Source: Carpediemonas membranifera (lineage: Eukaryota; Fornicata). From it: a stretch of 64,000 nt of DNA. The DNA is taken from contig JAHDYR010000053.1 of the NCBI GenBank assembly GCA_019828565.1, positions 682,001 through 746,000 of the forward strand, read 5' to 3'. Shown here piece after piece: positions 19,448 through 28,990 of this stretch; the stretch's first letter is position 1; the number at the start of each line of letters is the position of its first letter. Position numbers and translations under genes: made by a program. Below the pieces are notes generated by a model. The model saw only the letters and a program-made list of their open reading frames with translations. It made no database searches and was not told the DNA's origin.

Positions 19448-20359
19448 ATGAGCAGCATTGATGAAGGCATTGAGAGGCTATATGGCGGTAATTATCTCGA
19501 CGAAAAGCTAGTTACTACGATTTGTGAGCGCGCGAAGGAGCTTCTTACCTCTGAACAGAACGTCGTACACGTACACAGCCCAATCACCGTCGTCGGTGAT
19601 ATTCACGGGCAATTTCATGATCTAATGGAGCTTTTCCGCTACTGTGGCAAGGCGCCTGACACCAACTTCCTTTTCCTCGGAGACTATGTCGACCGCGGCT
19701 ACTATTCCGTCGAATGCGCGACAATCTTGCTCACGCTGAAGGTGCGCTACCCAGGTCGTCTCACCCTCCTCCGCGGCAACCACGAGTCACGCCAGATCAC
19801 CCAAGTCTACGGCTTTTACGACGAGTGCGTCCGTAAGTATGGCTCAGTTGTCATTTGGAAGATGCTCACCGAGCTCTTCGATTTCCTCCCTCTAGCAGCT
19901 CTAATTGAGAATCAGATCCTGTGCCTCCACGGCGGCCTCTCCCCCGCCATCGAGACGATCGACAACATCCGCACCCTCGACCGCGTCCAAGAAATCCCAC
20001 ACGAGGGACCGATTTGTGATCTCGTGTGGTCGGATCCGGACGACCGGTCGGGCTGGGGCATCTCTCCCCGCGGGGCCGGATATACATTCGGTGCGGATGT
20101 CTCCCAGACTTTCAACCGTGTGAACCAGCTGAGTCTCATCGCCCGCGCCCATCAGCTGACCATGGAAGGGTACGCCTGGGCCCACGACAGGAACGTCGTC
20201 ACCATCTTCAGTGCCCCGAACTATTGCTACCGCTGCGGCAACCTTGCCGCTATCCTGGAGCTCGGCGAGAACCTGCAATACACGTTCCTCCAGTTCGACC
20301 CCGCGCCGAGGAGGGGAGAGCCTCAGGTGGCTCGTCAGGTGCCCGACTACTTCGTGTAG
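19448..20359 (+). CDS. PPP2CA: PP2A-type serine/threonine phosphatase catalytic subunit
   Basis: 303 aa with the full PPP signature: [42 protein letters not shown], the LHGGLSP block and [11 protein letters not shown]. The [13 protein letters not shown] context and the PDYF tail place it in the PP2A/PP4/PP6 branch, closest in character to PP2A (usually 309 aa). PP2A-C forms a trimer with scaffold and regulatory subunits. The C-terminus reads VPDYFV where the family almost always ends in YFL, whose terminal Leu carboxylate is methylated by LCMT1. The start at ATG 19448 fits the family N-terminus. It is divergent from the 859-aa orphan with 175 bp between start codons. Confidence 0.93.
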   Translation: MSSIDEGIERLYGGNYLDEKLVTTICERAKELLTSEQNVVHVHSPITVVGDIHGQFHDLMELFRYCGKAPDTNFLFLGDYVDRGYYSVECATILLTLKVRYPGRLTLLRGNHESRQITQVYGFYDECVRKYGSVVIWKMLTELFDFLPLAALIENQILCLHGGLSPAIETIDNIRTLDRVQEIPHEGPICDLVWSDPDDRSGWGISPRGAGYTFGADVSQTFNRVNQLSLIARAHQLTMEGYAWAHDRNVVTIFSAPNYCYRCGNLAAILELGENLQYTFLQFDPAPRRGEPQVARQVPDYFV

Positions 20360-20860
20360 GGGCCAGCATGCTAAATGTGACATATTCGTGTTCTGGTCTT
20401 GGTTGGGCATCGCCGACATGTCTAGTTCCGTTCTAACGATTGGAAGGTGTAGCTGCCTCGAATATAGTATGCTAACAGTGCATGTGCCGTAATACTGTTC
20501 GTATCTGGTCGTCTTTGTTTGTGGCAAGCGACTATCTCCAATCTACTCGAGATTTTGGTGACATCAGAAAAAAAATAAAGGCCCTATACACATTCTGCAA
20601 TGCTCATTGGGCGGTATGCCCCTCTGATTACAGTGAGCGTGGGTCATGCAAGAATTTTGGACACTTTTTCATGCCAGAATTTTCCGCACTTCCACAAACA
20701 AGAAGCAAATGTTTGTAACCATTTGTCCCCACGCTCTGAAAACTCCGTCAGCGTAGTTTTTAGCTACTCTAAGCATATTGGCAAGTTTTTTCGCTTGGCT
20801 TTGCTCATCGGCAGTATCAGAGTTCCAGACCAGTCCGAAGAAAATCATTACACAGTCAAA
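20360..20860. other. Upstream region of alpha-tubulin
   Basis: This 501-bp stretch is more AT-rich than the genes around it. It contains two imperfect copies of an AGAATTTT-type word (near 20651 and 20680) in the 220 bp before the tubulin ATG. A frame in register with tubulin runs back to 20600, but its composition is unlike coding sequence. Promoter function is inferred only from position. Confidence 0.35.
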
Positions 20861-22213
20861 ATGCGTGAATGCATCTCTATCCACATTGGTCAGGCCGGTG
20901 TCCAGATCGGTAACTCCTGCTGGGAGCTCTACTGCCTCGAGCACGGCATCCAGCCCGACGGCCAGATGCCCTCTGACAAGACCATCGGTGGCGGTGACGA
21001 CGCCTTCAACACGTTCTTCTCTGAGACTGGTGCCGGCAAGCACGTTCCCCGCGCCGTCTTCGTCGATCTCGAGCCCACCGTTGTCGATGAGGTCCGCTCT
21101 GGCGTCTACCGCCAGCTGTTCCACCCCGAGCAGCTCATCTCCGGCAAGGAGGATGCTGCCAACAACTACGCTCGTGGCCACTACACCATCGGCAAGGAGC
21201 TCGTCGACCTCGTCCTCGACCGTATCCGCAAGCTTGCTGACAACTGCACTGGCCTCCAGGGCTTCCTGATCTTCCACTCCTTCGGTGGTGGCACTGGCTC
21301 TGGCTTCGGCTCCCTCCTCCTCGAGCGCCTCTCTGTCGACTACGGCAAGAAGTCCAAGCTCGAGTTCGCTGTCTACCCCTCCCCCCAGGTCGCTACCGCT
21401 GTTGTCGAGCCCTACAACACCGTCCTCGCCGCTCACTCCATGCTCGAGCACTCTGACTGCGCCTTCATGGTTGACAACGAGGCCATGTACGACATCTGCC
21501 GCCGCAACCTCGACATCGATCGCCCCACCTACACCAACCTCAACCGCCTGATCGCCCAGTGCATCTCCTCGATCACCGCCTCCCTCCGTTTCGACGGTGC
21601 CCTCAACGTTGATCTCACTGAGTTCCAGACCAACCTTGTCCCCTACCCCCGTATCCACTTCCCCCTCTGCTCCTACAGCCCCATCATCTCTGCTGAGAAG
21701 GCCTACCACGAGCAGCTCTCCGTTGCCGAGCTCACCAACGCTGTCTTCGAGCCCGCTAACTCCATGGTCAAGTGCGATCCCCGCCATGGCAAGTACATGG
21801 CCTGCTGCATGATGTACCGCGGTGATGTCGTCCCCAAGGACGTCAACGCCTCCATCGCTACCATCAAGACCAAGCGCACCATCCAGTTCGTTGACTGGTG
21901 CCCCACTGGCTTCAAGGTTGGCATCAACTACCAGCCTCCCACCGTCGTCCCCGGCGGCGACCTCGCCAAGGTCCAGCGCTCTTGCCTGATGATCTCCAAC
22001 ACCACCGCCATCGCTGAGGTCTGGTCCCGCATGGACCACAAGTTCGACCTCATGTACGCCAAGCGTGCCTTCGTCCACTGGTACGTCGGTGAGGGTATGG
22101 AGGAGGGTGAGTTCTCTGAGGCCCGTGAGGATATCGCTGCCCTCGAGAAGGATTACGAGGAGATCGGCGCCGACACTGCCGAGGAGGAGCAGGAGGAGGA
22201 GTTCGAGTACTAA
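20861..22213 (+). CDS. TUBA: Alpha-tubulin
   Basis: Exactly 450 codons from ATG 20861 ([18 protein letters not shown]) to the C-terminal acidic tail ending EEFEY, which keeps the detyrosinatable terminal Tyr. The tubulin signature [12 protein letters not shown], the [19 protein letters not shown] helix and the MREC motif are intact. Lys at the acetylation loop is present in SDKTIGGG. Codon use is strongly biased to C-ending codons, with long CTC/GTC/ACC runs, more than any neighbour; this fits very high expression. The protein builds microtubules of spindle and flagella. No intron. AATAAA follows the stop within 10 bp. Confidence 0.99.
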   Translation: MRECISIHIGQAGVQIGNSCWELYCLEHGIQPDGQMPSDKTIGGGDDAFNTFFSETGAGKHVPRAVFVDLEPTVVDEVRSGVYRQLFHPEQLISGKEDAANNYARGHYTIGKELVDLVLDRIRKLADNCTGLQGFLIFHSFGGGTGSGFGSLLLERLSVDYGKKSKLEFAVYPSPQVATAVVEPYNTVLAAHSMLEHSDCAFMVDNEAMYDICRRNLDIDRPTYTNLNRLIAQCISSITASLRFDGALNVDLTEFQTNLVPYPRIHFPLCSYSPIISAEKAYHEQLSVAELTNAVFEPANSMVKCDPRHGKYMACCMMYRGDVVPKDVNASIATIKTKRTIQFVDWCPTGFKVGINYQPPTVVPGGDLAKVQRSCLMISNTTAIAEVWSRMDHKFDLMYAKRAFVHWYVGEGMEEGEFSEAREDIAALEKDYEEIGADTAEEEQEEEFEY

Positions 22214-22216
22214 GCG

Positions 22217-22222
22217 AATAAA
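22217..22222 (+). terminator. Candidate polyadenylation signal AATAAA of alpha-tubulin
   Basis: AATAAA starts 4 bp after the tubulin stop codon. The very short spacing suggests a minimal 3' UTR. Inference from sequence only. Confidence 0.35.
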
Positions 22223-22430
22223 CCTTGCTTCTTTGTCTAGCTTTCCTGTTGTCGTTTATTGCTCGTGCCAGTGATCCCGAGGGGCCGAGACGTCTCAGTT
22301 CGTTGGACCGCACAGTCACTCGAGTCACCACATCAGTTGACCACACCAGTATAATGCCCTCAGCGGAACACATGGTTCACACTGTACCGCTTGTGCCTGC
22401 CACCCCAACATGACTGGTAACAACAGTCGT

Positions 22431-25373
22431 TTAATCGTCGTTCTCCTCCCGGAAGTTAATAAACATGCGGCAGTTCCTTGCCCCGCAGTGGCACCGCACA
22501 CGCTCCTTTGCTGACACATAGGGCAGTTTGTAATCATACGTGATCTCCTCACCCGGCTCAATATCCCTCTTCGCCTTAATGTAAATCGTGCGCGTGGCCG
22601 TATTAGAGCTAGCTACGCAGTTGGGGTCGCAGCAATGGTTGATAAACCTCGCGTAGTTGCCCCTCTCAGTCGCGTCGATCGTGTGGTACCCAACTCTGAA
22701 GAGATAAGTGCTCATATTCAGGTCTACATAGTGCTGATCGCGTTTCTCCGTCATCACATTGCCCTCGAGGATCTCGCCAACATACTCCACTATCGGGTCG
22801 TCCTGCCGGATCGGCTCGGTCGCGAAGAGACCCCAATCGTGGATTGGGGACCTGCCGTACGCCACCTTGGCGTGTGGGGCAGCGGCTTCGATGCCGGGGG
22901 CGTCGCGTTGGATGCCGCGGGTGGCTCTTACCATACTGCTGCCGGCCACAGCGACCGAGGGTTTCCTCATCGCCCGCTGGCCGCCAAAGAACTTCTGTCG
23001 CCATGCCCACTGGGTCGCCATCTCCCGCCGCTGCTCCTCGAACACCATCTTGAGCTCCGCACTCTGTCCCGCTGAATCCACGGCGTCGTCGAGGTGGTCC
23101 TGGTATGTCTTGAAGGTTTTCGCCCGGAATGACCCCCTGTCGCCGGGAATGCCGAAGGACTGGACCATCATTGGGGCTACGTCGTCTTCCCCAAATCCGT
23201 TGTGCTCGTAGTCTTGGTTGTCACTCGCAAACCAGCCAGTTGCGGCGGTCCGGAAGAATTTCCAGTCATCCGGGGTCAAGTCGTCGACCGTCAGCAGAGT
23301 CCCAGCCTCCATTAGCCGCTTAAATGCCCGGTACTTCAGGTTAATGGCCATGCAGCCGTCCTCTTGCTCCCTTTTCTTGCCCGTCTTGAATGAGTGGTTG
23401 AGGCGGGTTATGATCAGTGACCACGCCTCCGCCTTGGCCCGTCTGGCTTCACTGGCATTGGACCTCCCGTCAGTCGCCTTGGAGAATGCAGCGGCGAGGT
23501 TGTTCCTGTATGTCCCGTTGCATTCATTCGTGTCCATGTAAGCAATAACGGACCAGCTGCGGCAGGGACGAGAAAAGGCGTAGCCAGGCAGCTTCTGGTT
23601 GAAGTTGTAGCATGTTACTGGGGGCGGAAGGTCGTCCAGCTTGAAGCTAGCCTCCCTGTAGCTGGAGTGGGACGGCTCACGTTGGGCCAGCACCTTTTGG
23701 ATGACTTCTCTCGGGTCGGTGTCGACAGTGAACCGGGCCACGGTCTCGCTGCCTGCGTGCTCCTGGGCGGCCTGCTGCATGGAAGCGGCCTGGGCCTCGG
23801 CCTTAGCTCGTGTGGCAGCCCTCGCCGCGTCTCTCACCTCTTGCTCTGCCTTACGCGCCGCCTGCTCTGCCAGCATCGCTTCCCGCCTCTTCTGCTCATG
23901 TGCCATGCGGATCCTCTGGTCCTCTTCTTCCAGCCTGCGCGTCTCCTCCTCTAGCTTGCGGCGCATCTCCTCCGCCTCGTTCTCCTGCTCTTTCCGGGCC
24001 AGATCCTCCTCTTCCTTTCTCTTCATCATCAAGGCCATCTGTTCCTGCTGACGAGCCCGCATATCCTTCTTGATCATCTCCCGGATGACGTCGAGCTGAT
24101 CCAGCGAACATGTCGGGAGTTCAGGCACAGAAGGAGGGCGGGAGGATAGAAAGTCGGGCTTCACCCACTGAAACAACCACTCGTTGCTTGAAAGCGGCAG
24201 GATAAAACTCGGGTCGGCCTGTTTTGTGTGGGTGGCAATCACGCCACATAAATTGTCGATGTGCCGCGTCACGTGGGAAACGTTGAGGAGCAACCCGTTA
24301 AGAGTTAGGGCCATCGCCATGTCCTCGAGGCTGGGGAAGCCGACCGCTGGCACCGTGTGGCCTTGGATAGTTGTGACGCGTGTGATGGAGTGCGGAAAGA
24401 CGCGGATACCAACGCGGTCGAGGAGATACGCGATGTAAGGGTCCATGGAGTCTGGGCAGTGACGTATCAGCATGTGGAGGGGGAACCGGCGTCTGTATGC
24501 GGCATAATCTGGCTCAACAGGGAGCGGTCGGGCGTACAGCGGGGCGTTATCCCTATCGAACTGCGGACGACTCCATTCCTTCGGGATGATAGGGAATGCG
24601 ATTGAATCGTATCTATCTAGCAGCTGGCGGTCCGCATTCAGCAGTATCTGGATGATTTCATACGCCTGCCACCACTTGATGGGTTTCTTCTCCCGCGGTG
24701 TTACAATCGGCGGCGGGTCTGCCTCAGTCGTGGCCACGGCAACAAGAGGGTCTCGCTGGAAGGATGGGTCGCCTGCGGTGGTCGTGATGAAGACGAAATA
24801 AGGCCGGCCAGATGCGTCGTAGAGTCTGTGCATCTCTTCCTCGAGGTGGTTGTAAATTGACTCGGGGCTGGATGTGTACTGTGTCGGCATGATGAACCAA
24901 ACATGCTCCATGATCAAGGCCCGCTTCAGAGAGAAGAAACGCTCCCGTTCGGGCTCCTTCTTTGCTGCATCCAGTACAGGGTACAGCGGTGGTGAGGGAC
25001 GGTCGTAGCGCATGGATGGTGCGCGCATGGTGCCTGTATATTCTTTGAATATGTTGTTGATGTCCGCCATGGTGAGGGGTGGGGGCTCTGGGGCGAAGAC
25101 GGCGTCGAAGTCAATCTCGTCCTCGTCGTTCTCTTCGTCAGTCTGGGTATCGGTGACAGTGAGCTCCGTGTAGTTCTCCCTATCCACGCTTCCTATGCTG
25201 ATGAACCATTGCCCCTTCTGCGAGTCCGAAACGGGGAGAGCAGCAGGAAGAAGCTTCTGGTTCTCTGGGAGGAGTCTGGGATCTTCTGACTCACTGAAGA
25301 TGGCTGAATTCTTCTGTAACCACGCTTGGTAAAGCGGCTGTGCTCCTTCTGGCAAGCATTGAACCTGTCCCAT
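22431..25373 (-). CDS. SET1: SET1/MLL-type histone H3K4 methyltransferase
   Basis: 980 aa from ATG 25373 (MGQVQCL). The last 150 residues form a SET domain of the SET1/COMPASS type: SPIHDWGLFATEPI, VEYVGEILEGNV, TYLFRVGYHTIDAT, ARFINHCCDPNC, GEEITYDYKLP. A post-SET zinc motif CHCGARNCRMFIN follows. The middle (about residues 420-540) is a long, highly charged helix or coiled coil rich in Glu/Arg/Lys. The N-terminal part is unassigned; I could not identify the RRM seen in fungal Set1. The usual NHSCxPNC reads NHCCDPNC, and the post-SET CRGxLN reads CRMFIN, both tolerable variants. The enzyme methylates H3K4 at promoters, normally within COMPASS and downstream of Bre1, which is also in this window. 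Confidence 0.88.
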   Translation of the reverse strand: MGQVQCLPEGAQPLYQAWLQKNSAIFSESEDPRLLPENQKLLPAALPVSDSQKGQWFISIGSVDRENYTELTVTDTQTDEENDEDEIDFDAVFAPEPPPLTMADINNIFKEYTGTMRAPSMRYDRPSPPLYPVLDAAKKEPERERFFSLKRALIMEHVWFIMPTQYTSSPESIYNHLEEEMHRLYDASGRPYFVFITTTAGDPSFQRDPLVAVATTEADPPPIVTPREKKPIKWWQAYEIIQILLNADRQLLDRYDSIAFPIIPKEWSRPQFDRDNAPLYARPLPVEPDYAAYRRRFPLHMLIRHCPDSMDPYIAYLLDRVGIRVFPHSITRVTTIQGHTVPAVGFPSLEDMAMALTLNGLLLNVSHVTRHIDNLCGVIATHTKQADPSFILPLSSNEWLFQWVKPDFLSSRPPSVPELPTCSLDQLDVIREMIKKDMRARQQEQMALMMKRKEEEDLARKEQENEAEEMRRKLEEETRRLEEEDQRIRMAHEQKRREAMLAEQAARKAEQEVRDAARAATRAKAEAQAASMQQAAQEHAGSETVARFTVDTDPREVIQKVLAQREPSHSSYREASFKLDDLPPPVTCYNFNQKLPGYAFSRPCRSWSVIAYMDTNECNGTYRNNLAAAFSKATDGRSNASEARRAKAEAWSLIITRLNHSFKTGKKREQEDGCMAINLKYRAFKRLMEAGTLLTVDDLTPDDWKFFRTAATGWFASDNQDYEHNGFGEDDVAPMMVQSFGIPGDRGSFRAKTFKTYQDHLDDAVDSAGQSAELKMVFEEQRREMATQWAWRQKFFGGQRAMRKPSVAVAGSSMVRATRGIQRDAPGIEAAAPHAKVAYGRSPIHDWGLFATEPIRQDDPIVEYVGEILEGNVMTEKRDQHYVDLNMSTYLFRVGYHTIDATERGNYARFINHCCDPNCVASSNTATRTIYIKAKRDIEPGEEITYDYKLPYVSAKERVRCHCGARNCRMFINFREENDD

Positions 25374-25564
25374 CTCGCGCGCGCAAACCACCCGCAGATT
25401 ATGAATTAGGATTATGTAATCGCTGCAATGCCGAAAAAGGAGTCTACTAAGGGCCGTGTAGGACCGTGCAGCAGCATTGGGGAGCCCTGCTGGCCTCGAG
25501 GGGGTGTCAATCAAAATTTGGTTTTGATGCGCGAAAATCGAAGCTTCGGCTACTATTGGCGTGA

Positions 25565-28500
25565 ATGGGCTGTCAGAGCTTGTTTAAACGACTGAACATG
25601 CTGAGCGATAAGCCAGATTGCTCAGTTTTCCCACCTCGCCGCAATATCAGCGAGCTATACCACATTGACAGCAGCATTAAGCGGAACTCCCTCAGCCTGA
25701 AGGGCAAGATCTCGGAAATGCGCTTTTCCGGCCCAAAGAACCCATGGATAGAGAGTAACGGGCTCAAGGGGCGTTATCTCTACATCCAGCTTGCCCCGGA
25801 CCTTTCACGCCTCGGCCCGAAGCCGCATTTCTCTCTCTTCGTCTACCTGAATGTCAAGGGCTCAGCGTCAATATGCCTACGCATCTCCAACCTCTACCAG
25901 TCCGCCTCACACGATACACGTCAGCACGTCAGCATTGTCCCTGTTACGCTTGACAAATGGGCCACCATCGTTGTAGACCTCCATGAACTGGTGACCGGAG
26001 TCCACGGGAGAGACGCACACCTGTCGGTACGTCAAGTGCACATCAACTCGTCATGCGCGGTTCACGACGTAATCACTTCCGACGAACTTTATGACCCCGA
26101 TCGTATGCCGACTGAGCTGTGGCTCCCCAGGCCCGCAGGGATGGCATACAGCGCGCTGTTTGACTGGATCGTGGTCGACACGACGACCCGGCCAGTCATC
26201 GTGAAGTCGACCCCGCGGACAGTCAAGCGTGGGACGAAGAAGACGGCGCCAACTCCAAAGCAGACGACGCCTCCGGCGACTGTTCCATCACCCGCTGATT
26301 CCACACCCGAGATTGTGCCTGCTGTAACTGAGCCAACGACACGCCCCAAGTCGGCGAGAGCCAAGGGCAGCAGACCGAAGTCTGCGCCGGCTGTGGGCAA
26401 CGATGCGGATACACAAACCACCCCCATGATCGCCCAAACACCACAGATCGCCCAGCACTCGTCTAAACCCCACCCTAAATCCAGCAGGAAGCCCGCAAAG
26501 AAGTCACCATCCGGCCTGACACCGCTGCTCAACGCACTGCCTGTGGCACCGACATCACCGCCCCCGCCCCCGGCCGCTGTTCCCTCCCCCTTTGGCCAGA
26601 CTGCCGTACTCGGTCAGGCCGGGAATAGTGCAGTTTTTGACTCAACCGGCCGCACGCTAATTTTCCCAGCCGGCGACAGGCTAGCTGTCCTGGCCCTTGA
26701 TGACATGACTCAGCCCCGCAAGCTGCTCGAGGCCCACGGCGCGGCTGTCATTGGCCTTGGGTCGGCCGTTCATAGGGACCTGGTGGCCTCTGTCGACTCG
26801 TGCATGACCCTACGACTCTGGAACATGGAGCTGTGCGCCTGTGTGGCTAAGGTTCAGCTGCCCGGCTTCCCCTCCCGCCAGCCCCGGGCAGTGATCGCGG
26901 TATCCGACTTTGGCGAGGCCGTCCTGGTAAGCGGCCGGGATTCACAGGGCAGGATGAGGACAGTGCTCATTGGCACTGCCCTGCTCGTTGCTAAGACCCC
27001 AGCCCACACCGTGTCTGGCCTCGTGCTGCCCCTGGCCACTCCCGTGTCTCTGCCGGTGACCACCCTTGATATGAGACGGGTCAACAAGGCTGAGGTCGGG
27101 CTGACCTGCCCGATACTGCCTGCTGAGAACCCGGAGACCACCGCTGAGGCTGACCAGGTCTCTCCGGTGTTCTTGAGGGCCACAGACGTCTGCAGTGACC
27201 TAGAAGAGCCGAAGAGCATCTCTTTCCTGCCGACATCTAATGACAAGTTCGTCATCGCCCAATCGAACGCGATCAGATTCTGTCGCCACCATATGGGGAA
27301 TATTCGGCATATCAACTTCCCCATGACCGGTGTGACCGGCGTTGCAGTCAGTCGAGTCAACACGGACGCGATACACGTGGCCACAACAACAGGTCTGACC
27401 GATATTTCAATATCCGACCGCTCAATCCACCCCTTCCGCGGCGAACCGCTCGATGCCGTTGTCACCACGTCCACAAACTTGGTCACAGTCTCATCAGCGG
27501 GTGTGCTGTGTGCCCACGACCGTTTCTCAGTCGAGCTCGGCCCCGTCGTCTTCATCGCCGCCTCGCCCCTTGACACCCACGTCGTGACGGTCGGCGTTGA
27601 CAGCACTGTCACACTGGTCTGCCTTGACACACACGCCTCGACTAGTCTAGTGCGGTCCCATACGAAGCCCGTGTCGGACGCCTGTACGGTTGTGACATCG
27701 TCAATGTTTGTCACGTGTGGCCTCGACCGGTCGGTCAGGCTTTGGGACAGTGACACACTGCAGCAGCGCGTGGAGTTCTCCTTCGGCGATGAGACCACGA
27801 CAGTATCGTTGTTCGGTGAATACATACTCTCGGCAAACGGCACGAAGCTCAACATCCTGTCCCCAGAGACACTGGGCGCGCTCCATTCGCTCGAGCTGTT
27901 GAGCTCTGTCGCATCAATCACACCTGATCTCGAGCACGCCAGAGTGTACGTCGCCACCGCTGACGAGACCGTCGCGGCCATCGCCTTTGATCACGGCGAA
28001 CCCGCCGTTGCTAAGTTGACTAAGCACGTTATCTCGCCCCAATGCAAGCGCTGGGGCATCACAACCGGCCCCGGCGCCATCGTCACCATCGCACCCTCCC
28101 ACGCCCTCCTATGCGTGATGGCTCGCCCCAGCCTTGCTGTCCAGCACGTTATCAAGCTGAGCAAGGAATACTTGGCGGTCGCGGTTGCTTTCTGCGGTAG
28201 GGACACCGTTGCCGCATTAGTGCACAAGGGAAACGACAAGAATTTCTCCATCCACATCTATTCCATATCTACCGGTCACCGTGTATCCTCACAGCCGCTC
28301 GGCCTGCTGGCGGGCTACCCCGAGGAGGTTTTCCGCTACTACACGGGCGAACATCCCATGCCGCCCCTGCTGGTGTCCCCGGACAACAGCCTTGTCTTCG
28401 CCCCAGGCCCTGCCATCGGAAGTCTCTGGGTCGTTGATGTTTCCGGACAACTACAGCCGACTCCGGTGACTCTGTGTGGGTCGACTATTTCCGGCATGGC

Positions 28501-28837
28501 ATTCCAACTCAACGCGACGACTCCGTCCATGCTCGTCTGGTCGATCGAATCGGCTGTGTCCTGGGTCATCGAGTACAAGGCTCCTGTCAGGCCGGACTTC
28601 AGCGCTCTGATTGATGCACACATGAATGAGGGGCTTCGAGAGGAGCAAGCAAGTCCCGAGCCGGCTCCCCCGCCAAAGCCTGTGTTTGTCACGCATTTGT
28701 CGGATGCGATGAAGGAGATTGTGTCTGGATCTGCGGATCCAGTAGCGGTCGAAGATTTGGCGGGTCGCGTGCAATCTATGATGAGTAACTTTGAGACTCG
28801 GCTCAAGATGATGGATGGCGACGATGAAGAGGCCTGA
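25565..28837 (+). CDS. WDR90: WDR90/POC16 centriolar protein (CFAP20-like domain plus WD40 repeats)
   Basis: 1,090 aa. Residues about 40-220 match the CFAP20/DUF667-like N-terminal domain of WDR90: GLKGRYLYIQLAP, then an SNLY motif in the lectin-like fold, and LWLPRPAGMAY where WDR90 has LPxxPxPxEMAF. A Pro/Thr/Lys-rich linker (about 220-345) follows, then a double set of WD40 blades (about 350-1040, e.g. FVTCGLDRSVRLWDSD). The C-terminal 50 residues are a short helix. In algae and animals this protein sits on the inner wall of the centriole microtubule wall. The start at ATG 25565 is provisional; the true first exon may lie slightly upstream or downstream, because the first 25 residues do not align. 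Confidence 0.82.
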   Translation: MGCQSLFKRLNMLSDKPDCSVFPPRRNISELYHIDSSIKRNSLSLKGKISEMRFSGPKNPWIESNGLKGRYLYIQLAPDLSRLGPKPHFSLFVYLNVKGSASICLRISNLYQSASHDTRQHVSIVPVTLDKWATIVVDLHELVTGVHGRDAHLSVRQVHINSSCAVHDVITSDELYDPDRMPTELWLPRPAGMAYSALFDWIVVDTTTRPVIVKSTPRTVKRGTKKTAPTPKQTTPPATVPSPADSTPEIVPAVTEPTTRPKSARAKGSRPKSAPAVGNDADTQTTPMIAQTPQIAQHSSKPHPKSSRKPAKKSPSGLTPLLNALPVAPTSPPPPPAAVPSPFGQTAVLGQAGNSAVFDSTGRTLIFPAGDRLAVLALDDMTQPRKLLEAHGAAVIGLGSAVHRDLVASVDSCMTLRLWNMELCACVAKVQLPGFPSRQPRAVIAVSDFGEAVLVSGRDSQGRMRTVLIGTALLVAKTPAHTVSGLVLPLATPVSLPVTTLDMRRVNKAEVGLTCPILPAENPETTAEADQVSPVFLRATDVCSDLEEPKSISFLPTSNDKFVIAQSNAIRFCRHHMGNIRHINFPMTGVTGVAVSRVNTDAIHVATTTGLTDISISDRSIHPFRGEPLDAVVTTSTNLVTVSSAGVLCAHDRFSVELGPVVFIAASPLDTHVVTVGVDSTVTLVCLDTHASTSLVRSHTKPVSDACTVVTSSMFVTCGLDRSVRLWDSDTLQQRVEFSFGDETTTVSLFGEYILSANGTKLNILSPETLGALHSLELLSSVASITPDLEHARVYVATADETVAAIAFDHGEPAVAKLTKHVISPQCKRWGITTGPGAIVTIAPSHALLCVMARPSLAVQHVIKLSKEYLAVAVAFCGRDTVAALVHKGNDKNFSIHIYSISTGHRVSSQPLGLLAGYPEEVFRYYTGEHPMPPLLVSPDNSLVFAPGPAIGSLWVVDVSGQLQPTPVTLCGSTISGMAFQLNATTPSMLVWSIESAVSWVIEYKAPVRPDFSALIDAHMNEGLREEQASPEPAPPPKPVFVTHLSDAMKEIVSGSADPVAVEDLAGRVQSMMSNFETRLKMMDGDDEEA

Positions 28838-28990
28838 GCAGCGAGCGCTGTTTTGTATACCATCGCATCCATGTGATTTAAATATATTCGCGCTCGTGTT
28901 TTTACAGTCCAACGAGAACTGACAACATGATCGAGCTCGTACCCCACGATGCAGACACCGACTATGATCCCTAAACAATCTTTAAACTTC

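Noticed and set aside
20600-20860. In-frame N-terminal extension of alpha-tubulin
   Set aside because: Alpha-tubulin invariably begins MREC; the upstream residues are not coding-like.
20669-22078. 469-codon open frame on the minus strand opposite alpha-tubulin
   Set aside because: It is an artefact of extreme C-ending codon bias in tubulin, and the translation is low-complexity (Val/Asp/Leu/Gly).
26854-27981. 375-codon minus-strand frame inside WDR90
   Set aside because: Antisense shadow with Ser/Thr/Val-rich low-complexity translation.
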